Shown piece after piece: positions 8,144 through 15,088 of a stretch of 64,000 nucleotides of DNA. Source of the DNA: Actinomadura meyerae (GTDB taxonomy: Bacteria > Actinomycetota > Actinomycetes > Streptosporangiales > Streptosporangiaceae); NCBI RefSeq assembly GCF_900188445.1, contig NZ_FZOR01000030.1, forward strand, positions 1-64,000, in the 5' to 3' direction. The position numbers and the translations under genes were made by a program. Positions within the stretch are counted from its first letter, which is position 1; each line of letters starts with the position of its first letter. Below the pieces are notes generated by a model. The model saw only the letters and a program-made list of their open reading frames with translations. It was not told the origin of the DNA and searched no databases.

Positions 8144-8504
8144 CGCGGTGCAGGAGCGGTCCGGGGTCCAGGTCCTGGTCTGCGACCCGGACGGGCCGCC
8201 GATCGCGACCATGGAGGACGGGCTCGACCTGATCGGCGCGACCTTCCTCGGCGCCGAGGTGGTGGCGGTGCCCGCGACCCGGCTGGACGCGCGCTTCTTC
8301 TCGCTGGGCTCCCGGTTCGCGGGCGACCTCATGCAGAAGTTCGTCCAGTACGGGGTGAGGCTCGCGGTCGTCGGCGACATCTCCGCGCACATGGCGGAGA
8401 GCTCGGCGCTGCGCGCCCTGGTGCGCGAGTCGAACAGGTCCGCCCACGTGTGGTTCGTCCCGGACCTGGAGGCCCTAGACGCGCGCCTGGCCGGCGCGTC
8501 GTGA
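8136..8504 (+). CDS. DUF4180 domain protein
   Basis: 122 residues matching the DUF4180 family by length and pattern: GLDLIGATFLGAEVVAVPAT near residue 30, then FFSLGSRFAGDLMQKFVQYG and LAVVGDISAHMAESSALRA. DUF4180 proteins are cytosolic, of unknown function, and are often encoded beside HTH regulators, as here. The start overlaps the previous stop by 8 bases (ATG 8136) and the stop overlaps the hydrolase GTG, so the three genes form one translationally coupled unit. Confidence 0.8.
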   Translation: MSDAVQERSGVQVLVCDPDGPPIATMEDGLDLIGATFLGAEVVAVPATRLDARFFSLGSRFAGDLMQKFVQYGVRLAVVGDISAHMAESSALRALVRESNRSAHVWFVPDLEALDARLAGAS

Positions 8505-9334
8505 GCGCGATCTACAAGTCGGAAGCGGGGCGGCGGGAACTGCTCGGCCACTACCGGCGGGCGCTGGACGCCTGGCCGGTGCCCGCCGAGGAGGTCAGGG
8601 TGCCGACCCGCGAGGGGGAGACCTTCGTGCTGGTCTCCGGACCTCCGGACGCGCCGCCGCTGGTGCTGCTGCACGGCTCGGGAGCGAACGCGGTCATGTG
8701 GCGGGACGACGTCGCGGTGTGGTCGCGGCACTTCCGCACGCATGCCGTGGACCTCGTCGGCGAGCCGGGGCTGAGCGCGCCCTCCCGTCCCGTCCTCGGC
8801 ACCGGCGCGGTCGCGCTGTGGCTGGACGACGTGCTCGACGGGCTCGGCATCGCGGGCGCGGCGGTCGTCGGCACATCGCTCGGGGGGTGGACGGCGATCG
8901 ACTACGCCGTCCGGCGGCCGGAACGCGTGACCCGCCTGGCGCTGGTGTGCCCCGGCGGGGTGGGGCGGCAGAAGATCGGGTGGCTGTTCACGACGCTGGC
9001 GGCCCGCGCGTTCCGCCGCGGCGGGTTGCGCGAGTCGGCGATGACCGTCACGGGCCTCGGTGCGGACAGCGAGGTGCTCGACGCCGTCGTCCTGACGTTC
9101 ACGTACTTCAACCCGCGCAGGGAGAGGCTCCCGGTGTTCCCCGACGACGCGCTGCGCGGTCTCCCCATGCCGGTGCTCGTCATCGTCGGCGGACGGGACG
9201 CGATGTTCGACTCGCGGCAGACCGCGCGGCGCGTCCACGAACTCGTCCCGCGGTCGACGGTGAGGATGCTCCCGGACATCGGCCACGCCGTCTTCGGGCA
9301 GGCCGGGACGATCGACGAGTTCCTCCGAGGATGA
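8501..9334 (+). CDS. Alpha/beta-hydrolase
   Basis: 277 residues from GTG 8501, overlapping the DUF4180 stop. The fold is clear: oxyanion region LLHGSGANAVMW, nucleophile elbow GTSLGGW (Ser near residue 128), acid in VGGRDAMFD and catalytic His in DIGHAVFG near the C-terminus. The substrate is unknown. Coupling to an HTH regulator and a DUF4180 protein suggests a small inducible detoxification or stress operon, by inference. The gene is followed at once by a nine-copy 18-bp repeat array. Confidence 0.9.
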   Translation: MSAIYKSEAGRRELLGHYRRALDAWPVPAEEVRVPTREGETFVLVSGPPDAPPLVLLHGSGANAVMWRDDVAVWSRHFRTHAVDLVGEPGLSAPSRPVLGTGAVALWLDDVLDGLGIAGAAVVGTSLGGWTAIDYAVRRPERVTRLALVCPGGVGRQKIGWLFTTLAARAFRRGGLRESAMTVTGLGADSEVLDAVVLTFTYFNPRRERLPVFPDDALRGLPMPVLVIVGGRDAMFDSRQTARRVHELVPRSTVRMLPDIGHAVFGQAGTIDEFLRG

Positions 9335-9345
9335 CGCCCCCGCGC

Positions 9346-9502
9346 GCCGTCAGGAGGCCGGGCGCCGTCAGGAGGCCGGGCGGTGTCAGGAGGCCGGGCG
9401 GTGTCAGGAGGCCGGGCGGTGTCAGGAGGCCGGGCGGTGTCAGGAGGCCGGGCGGTGTCAGGAGGCTGGGTGGTGTCAGGAGGCCGGGCGCCGTCAGGAG
9501 GA
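9346..9502. repeat. Nine-copy 18-bp tandem array ending at a stop codon
   Basis: Unit GGTGTCAGGAGGCCGGGC, nine copies, exact 18-bp period. TCA occurs at 9350, 9368, 9386, 9404, 9422, 9440, 9458, 9476 and 9494. The last TCA is the stop codon (TGA, minus strand) of the DUF1990 gene, so on that strand the gene end TCC-TGA is repeated eight more times in frame. On the plus strand every unit carries AGGAGG. Most copies are near identical; the outer ones have GCC for GGT. Confidence 0.95.
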
Positions 9503-10141
9503 CGGGGTGCGGTCGGCGGTGAGGGCGGCGGTGGTCAGGGTCTTCATGCGCAGGCAGGCGCGGTCGTAGAACTTGAGCTGGGTGCGGCGGCCGAAGAGGC
9601 GGAAGCCGAGGCGCTCGACGGGGTGCGGTTCGACGGCCCGCTGCGAGAACGCGTGGATGTGGAAGTCCACCTCGCCGGTGTCGAGCCACTTGCGCACCTC
9701 CTGGTCCATCTGGCCGCGTTCGAGGTGCCCCTTCAGCGTGCGGTAGTTCCAGCCGTAGACGCGGACCTGGCGTCCGTCCAGGTCGACGGTCTCGTCGATG
9801 ACGTCGCCGACGCGGACGCCGAGGTAGAAGCGCAGGCCGTAGAAGTGGCCTTCGAGCAGCATGTTCCGGCCCGGTTCGGGCGGGCCGGAACCGCCGATCC
9901 GCCGGATGATGGACGGGTCCGCGTACTCGTAGTTCTGCACGAGCAGCCGGGCGATCTGCCAGCTACCGCCGGGCTGCGGCGGGCCGGGCGGCTCCGGCGG
10001 GAGCGGCTGCCGGTAGTCGTCGACGGTCCAGCCGCTCTCGGGCTCGTGCACGTCGTGCTGGGACGGGTCGAAGTTCAGGGGAAGGCGGTGCAGGCGCGCT
10101 TGCAGCCGCGCCCTGCGCAGCGGCCGTGCCCTGGGGATCAT
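9494..10141 (-). CDS. DUF1990 family protein
   Basis: 215 residues from ATG 10141, overlapping the previous stop in ATGA. The match to DUF1990 is strong along its length: LLEGHFYGLRFYLGVRVGDV, VYGWNYRTLKGHLERGQMD, KWLDTGEVDFHIHAFSQRA and RLGFRLFGRRTQLKFYDRAC. An N-terminal Pro-rich segment of about 40 residues precedes it. DUF1990 is structurally related to START-like lipid-binding folds according to family notes as I recall them; its function is unknown. It is paired with a second, larger DUF1990-containing protein. Its stop codon is the innermost unit of an 18-bp tandem array. Confidence 0.85.
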   Translation of the reverse strand: MIPRARPLRRARLQARLHRLPLNFDPSQHDVHEPESGWTVDDYRQPLPPEPPGPPQPGGSWQIARLLVQNYEYADPSIIRRIGGSGPPEPGRNMLLEGHFYGLRFYLGVRVGDVIDETVDLDGRQVRVYGWNYRTLKGHLERGQMDQEVRKWLDTGEVDFHIHAFSQRAVEPHPVERLGFRLFGRRTQLKFYDRACLRMKTLTTAALTADRTPSS

Positions 10142-11544
10142 CGCGGCGCCTCGCGGTCCCGGCGCCTGCGCGAGACCCGCTGGACGGCGGCGTACGTCGG
10201 GCCGCGGACCTGCTGGAACACCCCCGCGGGCACCAGGCCCTCCACGGGGTTCTGGGCGGGGTTGAAGCGCCTGGGGGAGGTCGGGGCGAGCCCCAGCAGC
10301 CGGAGTTCCCCGAACCGTTCCCAGCGGCCGAGCTCGGTCGCCACCAGCAGGGTCAGCGAGAACGGCCCGTCCCGCACGGCGCGGTCGAGGGAGCGGAGGT
10401 CGGCCGGGACGGACGGCGAGTGGTACGCGGCCGCGCCGAGGAGCAGCCGCCGGTCGCCGGCCCGGTACGGGAGCAGCGAGCCGTAGAAGGCGGGGCTCCA
10501 CACGGCCTTCAGGTGGAGGAGGCGGCGGCCGAGCAGGGTGTGCCCGGTCGTGGCGAGCAGCAGTTCCGCGTCGGCGCCCGACGGCTGCCGCCACCGCAGC
10601 GCCATGCCGAGGATGTCCGGCAGGACGGTCGGCAGGCCCATCGCGCGGGAGAACCGCACCTCGGCCGGCAGCTCCGTGCGCTCGTCCAGGAAGGGGACTC
10701 CCCAGTACTGGGACGTCCCGTGCAGCATCAGCGTGGCGTCGAAGAGGAGCCCCTCGGGATGCAGCGGCCGGCTCCGCACGCGCGCCGCGAGGGCGAAGGG
10801 GTACTTGAACGCGGCGGTGACCGCGCGGGTGGGCAGGGCGTCCCCGCCGCCGGAGCCGCTCGCCCGTTCCGTCTCGACCTCGACTTGGCCGACCATCCGT
10901 CCGCCGGACAGCTCGGCGACCCGCCCGCAGAAGTGCGCCCACATGTGGAGCTGCATCTCCTTCGCGAGGCCGAGCTTCTCGTAGAGGACCGCCGCCAGCC
11001 GCTCCCCGCTGCGCGCCCACGACTCGATCGTGAACACGAGGTCGTCGCCGTCCGGGGCCCGCTCCGCGCGGAACTCGATCTCCCCGGCCTCCAGATGGCC
11101 GCGCAGCGTCGCGAACCGGAACGACACCGGCGTGCGCTCCACGACCCGGACCGGGCAGTTCCACGGCCCCGGCATGTGGACGACGTACTCGTCCTCCTTC
11201 TCCAGCGGCTGGGCGGCCCCGGCCGTCTTGTCGAAGACGGCGACCTCGACCGGCGAGGCCGCGTTGAGGTCCTCGCACAGCCGGGTGATCAGCTCCTCCG
11301 GGCCGAGCGGGCTGCCGGCGATCCGGATCGTGTAGCGCCGCTGGAAGACCGAGCCGACGCCCTGCCGCGCGTCCTGCACCTCGTCGCCGGGGCGGCGCGG
11401 GATCCGCCTGACCTCGTCGACCGCCTCGGTGCGGAGCCGCCGTCGGCGCACCCGGCGGGACGTCCGGAGCCAGCGCCACGCCGCGAGCCCCATGCCCACC
11501 GGCCAGCGCGCCGCGCGCACGCGCCGCCGCCACTGCACCCGCAC
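10138..11544 (-). CDS. Two-part protein: DUF1990-like N-half, uncharacterised C-half
   Basis: 468 residues from GTG 11544, preceded by GGGGGGAGG. A basic N-terminus with a short hydrophobic stretch (residues 15-25) is followed by a DUF1990-like domain (about 65-200: WNCPVRVVERTPVSFRF, TLRGHLEAGEIEF, RSGERLAAVLYEKLGLAKEM, HMWAHFCGRV). The remainder (about 240-450: LHPEGLLFDATL, YWGVPFLDERTELPAEVRFS, GLPTVLPDILGMALRW) resembles unannotated Streptomyces proteins sometimes labelled phosphodiesterase; I see no catalytic metal-binding motif. It is translationally coupled to the smaller DUF1990 protein, so both may handle the same ligand. Confidence 0.7.
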   Translation of the reverse strand: MRVQWRRRVRAARWPVGMGLAAWRWLRTSRRVRRRRLRTEAVDEVRRIPRRPGDEVQDARQGVGSVFQRRYTIRIAGSPLGPEELITRLCEDLNAASPVEVAVFDKTAGAAQPLEKEDEYVVHMPGPWNCPVRVVERTPVSFRFATLRGHLEAGEIEFRAERAPDGDDLVFTIESWARSGERLAAVLYEKLGLAKEMQLHMWAHFCGRVAELSGGRMVGQVEVETERASGSGGGDALPTRAVTAAFKYPFALAARVRSRPLHPEGLLFDATLMLHGTSQYWGVPFLDERTELPAEVRFSRAMGLPTVLPDILGMALRWRQPSGADAELLLATTGHTLLGRRLLHLKAVWSPAFYGSLLPYRAGDRRLLLGAAAYHSPSVPADLRSLDRAVRDGPFSLTLLVATELGRWERFGELRLLGLAPTSPRRFNPAQNPVEGLVPAGVFQQVRGPTYAAVQRVSRRRRDREAPR

Positions 11545-11669
11545 AGGACGCCTCCCCCCGAAAGCCGTGCCCCCCGAAAGCCGTGCCCGCCGCCCCCGTT
11601 CGCGGTGACGGGGCCTGCCCTACCCCGTCCTGACCAGGGCGAACCCACCCCGCGGCGGGGGCGCGCGGC

Positions 11670-11737
11670 GCGGCCGCTCAGGCTCCGCGGCGTTCAGGTG
11701 TCGCGACGCTCAGGCTTCGCGGCCGCTCAGGCTTCGC
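11670..11737. repeat. 16-17-bp imperfect repeats spanning the merR-like stop
   Basis: On the minus strand the gene end GCGAAGCCTGAGCGGCC is repeated downstream with changes. TCA (TGA on minus) lies at 11727 (the real stop), 11710, 11694 and 11678, spacing 17, 16 and 16 bp, which puts stops in all three frames. Confidence 0.75.
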
Positions 11738-12038
11738 GGGCGGCGAGGCGGCGGGCGAGCTCGTCGCGCTCGCGCGTCACCTCGGCGAGCTCCGCCTGGA
11801 GCTCGAAGATGCGCCGGATGGCGGGCAGGGTCATGCCCTCGCCCATCAGCACGACGACCTGCTGGATGCGGCCGATCTCGTGGCGGCTGTAGCGGCGCTG
11901 CCCTCCGGCGGAGCGCCGCGGGGAGACGACCCGCTGGTCGTCGATGCGGCGCAGGAAGGCCTGCTGCACGTCGAGCATCTGCGCCACCTGCCCCACCGTG
12001 AACAGGGCGGCGTGCTCGTCATCGATCGGCAGGCGCAT
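11727..12038 (-). CDS. MerR/HspR-like regulator
   Basis: 103 residues. ATG 12038 is chosen over an in-frame ATG 18 bp upstream because AGGAGG sits 8 bp before it and the upstream ATG lacks one. Winged HTH: LFTVGQVAQMLDVQQAFLRR then RRSAGGQRRYSRHEIGRIQQ; the coiled C-terminus (IRRIFELQAELAEVTRERDE) would dimerise. This matches the HspR-like MerR proteins that repress small heat-shock genes in actinomycetes. It lies downstream of hsp20 in the same direction (about 100 bp apart), so repression of that promoter, relieved on heat or unfolded protein, is likely. Confidence 0.85.
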   Translation of the reverse strand: MRLPIDDEHAALFTVGQVAQMLDVQQAFLRRIDDQRVVSPRRSAGGQRRYSRHEIGRIQQVVVLMGEGMTLPAIRRIFELQAELAEVTRERDELARRLAAREA

Positions 12039-12137
12039 TGGGGGTTCCTCCTTCACCGGCTGTGCGCGGCCACCGAAAGGGCCCCGGCCCGCGCGGGGGG
12101 ATGCGCGGGTCCGGGGCCGCGTTCGGATCCGTGCCGG

Positions 12138-12575
12138 TCAGCCCTTGATCGCCTTCCGGCCGTTCGCCTGCCGGACCGCGACCTTGCGGGGCCGGGCCTG
12201 CTCCAGGACGGGGATGCGGACGGCGAGGACGCCGTTGTCGTAGGCGGCCTCGACGCCCTCCGCGTCGAGGTGCTCCGACAGGTAGACCCGGCGGGTGAAC
12301 TCGCCCATCGGCCGCTCGCGGACGAACGCCCGCTCGTCCTCGCCGAACTCCTCCTCGCGGCGCGCGGTGACCGTCAGGACCCCGCGGTCGACGGTGACCT
12401 CGATGGAGCCCGGGTCCACGCCGGGCAGGTCGAACCGGAGCACGACGTCGTCGGCGCGGCGGACGCCGTCCATGGGCATCCCGGCACCGCCGTCCACGCC
12501 GCCGAACTGGCGGAAGGCCCGGTCGAACTGCCGCTCGAACTCCTGCATGAAGGGGTCGATCGACGTCAGCAGCAT
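12138..12575 (-). CDS. Hsp20/alpha-crystallin small heat-shock protein
   Basis: 145 residues. The alpha-crystallin domain spans about 35-130: VVLRFDLPGVDPGSIEVTVD, GVLTVTARREEE, then FTRRVYLSEHLDAEGVEA and YDNGVLAVRIPV (the conserved A.Y.NGVL element). The N-terminus has aromatic residues typical of oligomerising arms. It is an ATP-independent holdase that binds unfolding proteins in the cytosol. The C-terminal IxI motif is replaced by a basic tail. A consensus vegetative promoter and CTTGCA repeats precede it, and a MerR/HspR-like gene follows. Confidence 0.93.
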   Translation of the reverse strand: MLLTSIDPFMQEFERQFDRAFRQFGGVDGGAGMPMDGVRRADDVVLRFDLPGVDPGSIEVTVDRGVLTVTARREEEFGEDERAFVRERPMGEFTRRVYLSEHLDAEGVEAAYDNGVLAVRIPVLEQARPRKVAVRQANGRKAIKG

Positions 12576-12625
12576 GACATCACCTCCGAGGACCGCCGGC
12601 GCCCGGCCGGCGCCGGCACCTACTC

Positions 12626-12682
12626 CTTGCAGAAGAGGGAACTTGCAACTCCAGTTATAGGTTCCTTGCGGACGAATGTCAA
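12626..12682 (-). promoter_or_regulatory. hsp20 promoter with repeated CTTGCA boxes
   Basis: On the minus strand TTGACA (12682-12677), a 17-bp spacer and TATAAC (12659-12654) form an almost perfect housekeeping-sigma promoter, rare in such GC-rich DNA. Just downstream CTTGCA occurs at 12642-12647 and 12626-12631 on the plus strand, 16 bp apart. They could bind the MerR/HspR-like protein; they do not match the HAIR consensus CTTGAGT-N7-ACTCAAG. Confidence 0.75.
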
Positions 12683-12751
12683 GACATCAGCGGCCCTGCA
12701 ACGCTCGCAAACCGTCCCGAAGCGGGTAGTGTTGGGCAAAAGTTCCGCCCT

Positions 12752-13300
12752 GTGTCCGCGGATCAGCATGTGATGCTGCCCGAGATGAGGAACATGGCGA
12801 ACGGAATGGGCGTCGGAGTCGGCGCCCGACAGGCCGCCGGTCCGCTGGCAGGTGCGCTGCGCTCGATGGCAGTGATCTCCGGGACGGACGGCGCCGCCCT
12901 GATGCTGGCCGCGGCGCCGAGCGGATTGCGGGCGGTAGGGGGATCGTCCCCCGAAGGGCTGAACCTGCAGTACGCACAACAGAGCGTGCAGGCGGGCCCC
13001 GCCCTCGACGCCGTCTCCACCGACCGGCCGGTCGGCGTGGTCGATCTGGACGGTCACCACGACCGCCCCGGATACGCGCGGCTGGCGCTCACCGCGGCGC
13101 CCGTCAGGGCCGTCCTGGCGGTCCCGGTGCACGTCCGCGGGGACGTGGTCGGGGCGCTCAACTTCTACCGGTGCACGCCATGCACCTGGACGAAAAGGCA
13201 GATCGTGGTCGGTGAACACCTGGCCGACACCGCTGCCGACCTCCTGGTCCGTCTCGCCGCGCGTCCTGCGGCCGGTGACGGCGCCCATGGCCGGCCGTAG
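12752..13300 (+). CDS. GAF domain protein
   Basis: 182 residues from GTG 12752 (ATGs at 12773 and later are alternatives). It looks like a lone GAF sensor domain: ALRSMAVISGTDGAALMLAA near residue 35, then GPALDAVSTDRPVGVVDLDG and VRAVLAVPVHVRGDVVGALN. GAF domains bind small molecules or report redox state. It sits directly upstream of a GAF-ANTAR gene and a STAS gene in the same direction, so the three probably act in one signalling chain. No ANTAR or kinase module is attached to this one. Confidence 0.75.
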   Translation: MSADQHVMLPEMRNMANGMGVGVGARQAAGPLAGALRSMAVISGTDGAALMLAAAPSGLRAVGGSSPEGLNLQYAQQSVQAGPALDAVSTDRPVGVVDLDGHHDRPGYARLALTAAPVRAVLAVPVHVRGDVVGALNFYRCTPCTWTKRQIVVGEHLADTAADLLVRLAARPAAGDGAHGRP

Positions 13301-13453
13301 TGCCTCCACATCTCACCCGACCGCCGATCTCGCATTCAAGGATGTGGAGCATGATGCATATCGACACCGAAGCGCTGGTGTGCAGTCTGGAGGTTCTGCG
13401 CAAGGCGCCCGTCGACTCGGACGTGGCGCGCGCTCCAGCAGGTCGTCAGCTCG

Positions 13454-14047
13454 GTGGACCGGCTTTTCGGCTATGACGGCGCCGGCATCATGCTCATCGA
13501 CGACTCCGAGTCGCTACTGTACGTGGCCGCCTCCGACGAGGTCGGCCGGTCCCTGGAGGAGGCCCAGGCCAGCGCCGGGCAGGGGCCCTGCTACGACACC
13601 TATGTCGAGGGCAGGTCCGTCTCCACCAAGGACGTCCGCTCCGACCCCCGCTGGCCGCAGCTCGTGGACGTGCTCGACGAGCGCGTGCGGGCGGTCGCCG
13701 GAGTGCCGCTGCTGCTGGGCGGGAGCCCGGTCGGCACGCTCAACGTCTACCGGTCCCAGCCCTACGGGTGGGACGACTCCGATTTCACCGCGCTGCACGC
13801 CTACGCCGAGCTGGTAGGGGAGCTCATGGCGGCGGCGCTCTCTTCCCGCGAGCACAGCACGACCGCGGGCCAGCTGCAGTACGCCCTGGACTACCGGGTC
13901 GTGATCGAACGCGCCATCGGCTTCCTGATGGCCACCCACAGGCTGGACACCGTCGCGGCGTTCCACCTGCTGCGCAAGCAGGCCCGCGACGCCCGTCGCC
14001 GTGTCGCCGATCTGGCCGCCGAGATCCTCGCCGAAGGAACGTCCTGA
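13454..14047 (+). CDS. GAF-ANTAR RNA-binding antiterminator, 5' frameshift
   Basis: 197 residues from GTG 13454: GAF domain (DRLFGYDGAGIMLIDDSESL, GPCYDTYVEGRSVSTKDVRS, GVPLLLGGSPVGTLNVYRS) and a C-terminal ANTAR domain (LQYALDYRVVIERAIGFLMA, AFHLLRKQARDARRRVADLA). ANTAR domains bind paired RNA hairpins and prevent transcription termination. The true start is probably ATG 13351 with an SD (MMHIDTEALVCSLEVLRKAP). That frame is lost at a GCGCGCGC run near 13428-13436 and is restored one base on, where ALQQVVSSVDRLF continues. Either a frameshift, a sequencing slip in the GC run, or a shorter protein from GTG 13454. Confidence 0.75.
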   Translation: MDRLFGYDGAGIMLIDDSESLLYVAASDEVGRSLEEAQASAGQGPCYDTYVEGRSVSTKDVRSDPRWPQLVDVLDERVRAVAGVPLLLGGSPVGTLNVYRSQPYGWDDSDFTALHAYAELVGELMAAALSSREHSTTAGQLQYALDYRVVIERAIGFLMATHRLDTVAAFHLLRKQARDARRRVADLAAEILAEGTS

Positions 14048-14171
14048 GGCCGGCGCCCCCCGAACCCGCATCTCTTTCCAGAACAACCCATTGCTCTTCC
14101 ACCGCTCCGCAGCGGCCCGGCCTTGTCACCTGCCCGGTCCCGGAGAACTCACGCATGCCCTTGGAGGCTCT

Positions 14172-14669
14172 GTGACCACCGCAGACAGGCGCCGGCTCCC
14201 CGGCACCCGCACGACCGCACCCGACCCCCCCATCGAGACCGGCCTTCCCATCGAGACCGGCCTCGCCACCGCCGGCGGCACGCCGCTGCTGGCCGTCGGC
14301 ACCCGCTTCGACGGGACGACCGTGGAGCTGCGCCTGAAGGGCGAGCTCGACGTCGCCGGTTCCGAACCGCTGCGCCGGCACATCACCACGGTGATGGCCG
14401 CGAACGACCCGCAGCTGCTGCTGCTGGACCTCTCCGAGCTGACCTTCGCCGACTCCAGCGGTCTCGCCGTGTTCGTGTGGGCCCACAAGGAGCTGAGCAC
14501 GCGCGGGTGCCGGGTCCGCCTGCGCCGGCCGCGGCCCAAGGTGCTGCGCATCCTGCACGTCACCGGCCTGCACACCCGGCTGGACGTCACCGAGGTCGGC
14601 GGCCCCGACTCCGCCGCCGCGTCCGAGCCCTACAGGCGGTTCGGGGGGAACCGGCGCACCGTCCGATGA
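14172..14669 (+). CDS. STAS-domain anti-anti-sigma factor
   Basis: 165 residues from GTG 14172, six bases after GGAGG. A low-complexity N-terminus carries a doubled PIETGL. The STAS domain spans about 40-150: VELRLKGELDVAGSEPLRRH, LLLLDLSELTFADSSGLAVF with the conserved phospho-acceptor Ser in DSSGL, then GCRVRLRRPRPKVLRILHVT. Such proteins bind RsbW-like kinases when dephosphorylated and free a sigma factor. Several RsbW-like ATPases in this window are possible partners. It follows the GAF-ANTAR gene in the same direction. Confidence 0.88.
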   Translation: MTTADRRRLPGTRTTAPDPPIETGLPIETGLATAGGTPLLAVGTRFDGTTVELRLKGELDVAGSEPLRRHITTVMAANDPQLLLLDLSELTFADSSGLAVFVWAHKELSTRGCRVRLRRPRPKVLRILHVTGLHTRLDVTEVGGPDSAAASEPYRRFGGNRRTVR

Positions 14670-14708
14670 GGGCGCACCGTCCGATGAGCCGGCCCGTCCG
14701 ACGAGCCG
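14653..14708 (+). repeat. 18-bp tandem repeat spanning the STAS gene stop
   Basis: GGCGCACCGTCCGATGAG is present twice in tandem (stops TGA at 14667 and 14685). A third diverged copy (CCCGTCCGACGAGCC) follows, with TGA changed to CGA. The duplicate lies just past the real stop. Confidence 0.8.
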
Positions 14709-14721
14709 GGCCCGTCCGGGC

Positions 14722-15063
14722 TCACGGCGCCGGATCGAGGGTACGGGAGAGGCGTTTCGGGGCGGTGAGCCGCCACGCCTCGGTGACCAGCTCGGTCATC
14801 TCGCCGGGGCCGATCCCGGCGATCTCGACCTCCAGCCAGCCGAAGCGACCGCTGGTATAGGACGGGCGGAACACGTCCGGCTCCTCGGCGGTGAGGGCGG
14901 CCTGCTCCTCGCGGGTCGCCTTCACCAGGATGGTGCCCTCCGCCTCGTTGAGGTAGCAGAAACCCTTCCCGCGCACGCGGAAACCGGACATGCCGCCGAA
15001 CGCGTCGTTCTCCACCACTTCGGGCAGCCCGTGCACGATCCGCAGAAACTCCTCGACGCTCAC
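14722..15063 (-). CDS. MmcQ/YjbR family protein (DUF419)
   Basis: 113 residues from GTG 15063. It matches the MmcQ/YjbR fold, a small CyaY-like DNA-binding or unknown-function family: SVEEFLRIVHGLPEVVEND, FRVRGKGFCYLNEAEGTILV, REEQAALTAEEPDVFRPSYT and GRFGWLEVEIAGI. Members are about 110-120 residues, so this one is full length. Function is unknown. It is convergent with the STAS gene and may be co-transcribed from the methyltransferase upstream. Confidence 0.85.
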   Translation of the reverse strand: MSVEEFLRIVHGLPEVVENDAFGGMSGFRVRGKGFCYLNEAEGTILVKATREEQAALTAEEPDVFRPSYTSGRFGWLEVEIAGIGPGEMTELVTEAWRLTAPKRLSRTLDPAP

Positions 15064-15088
15064 CCGCCCACCGTACGGGCGGGCAGTG

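Noticed and set aside
9346-9502. CRISPR array
   Set aside because: Units are 18 bp with no unique spacers and the array ends on a stop codon; no cas genes are present.
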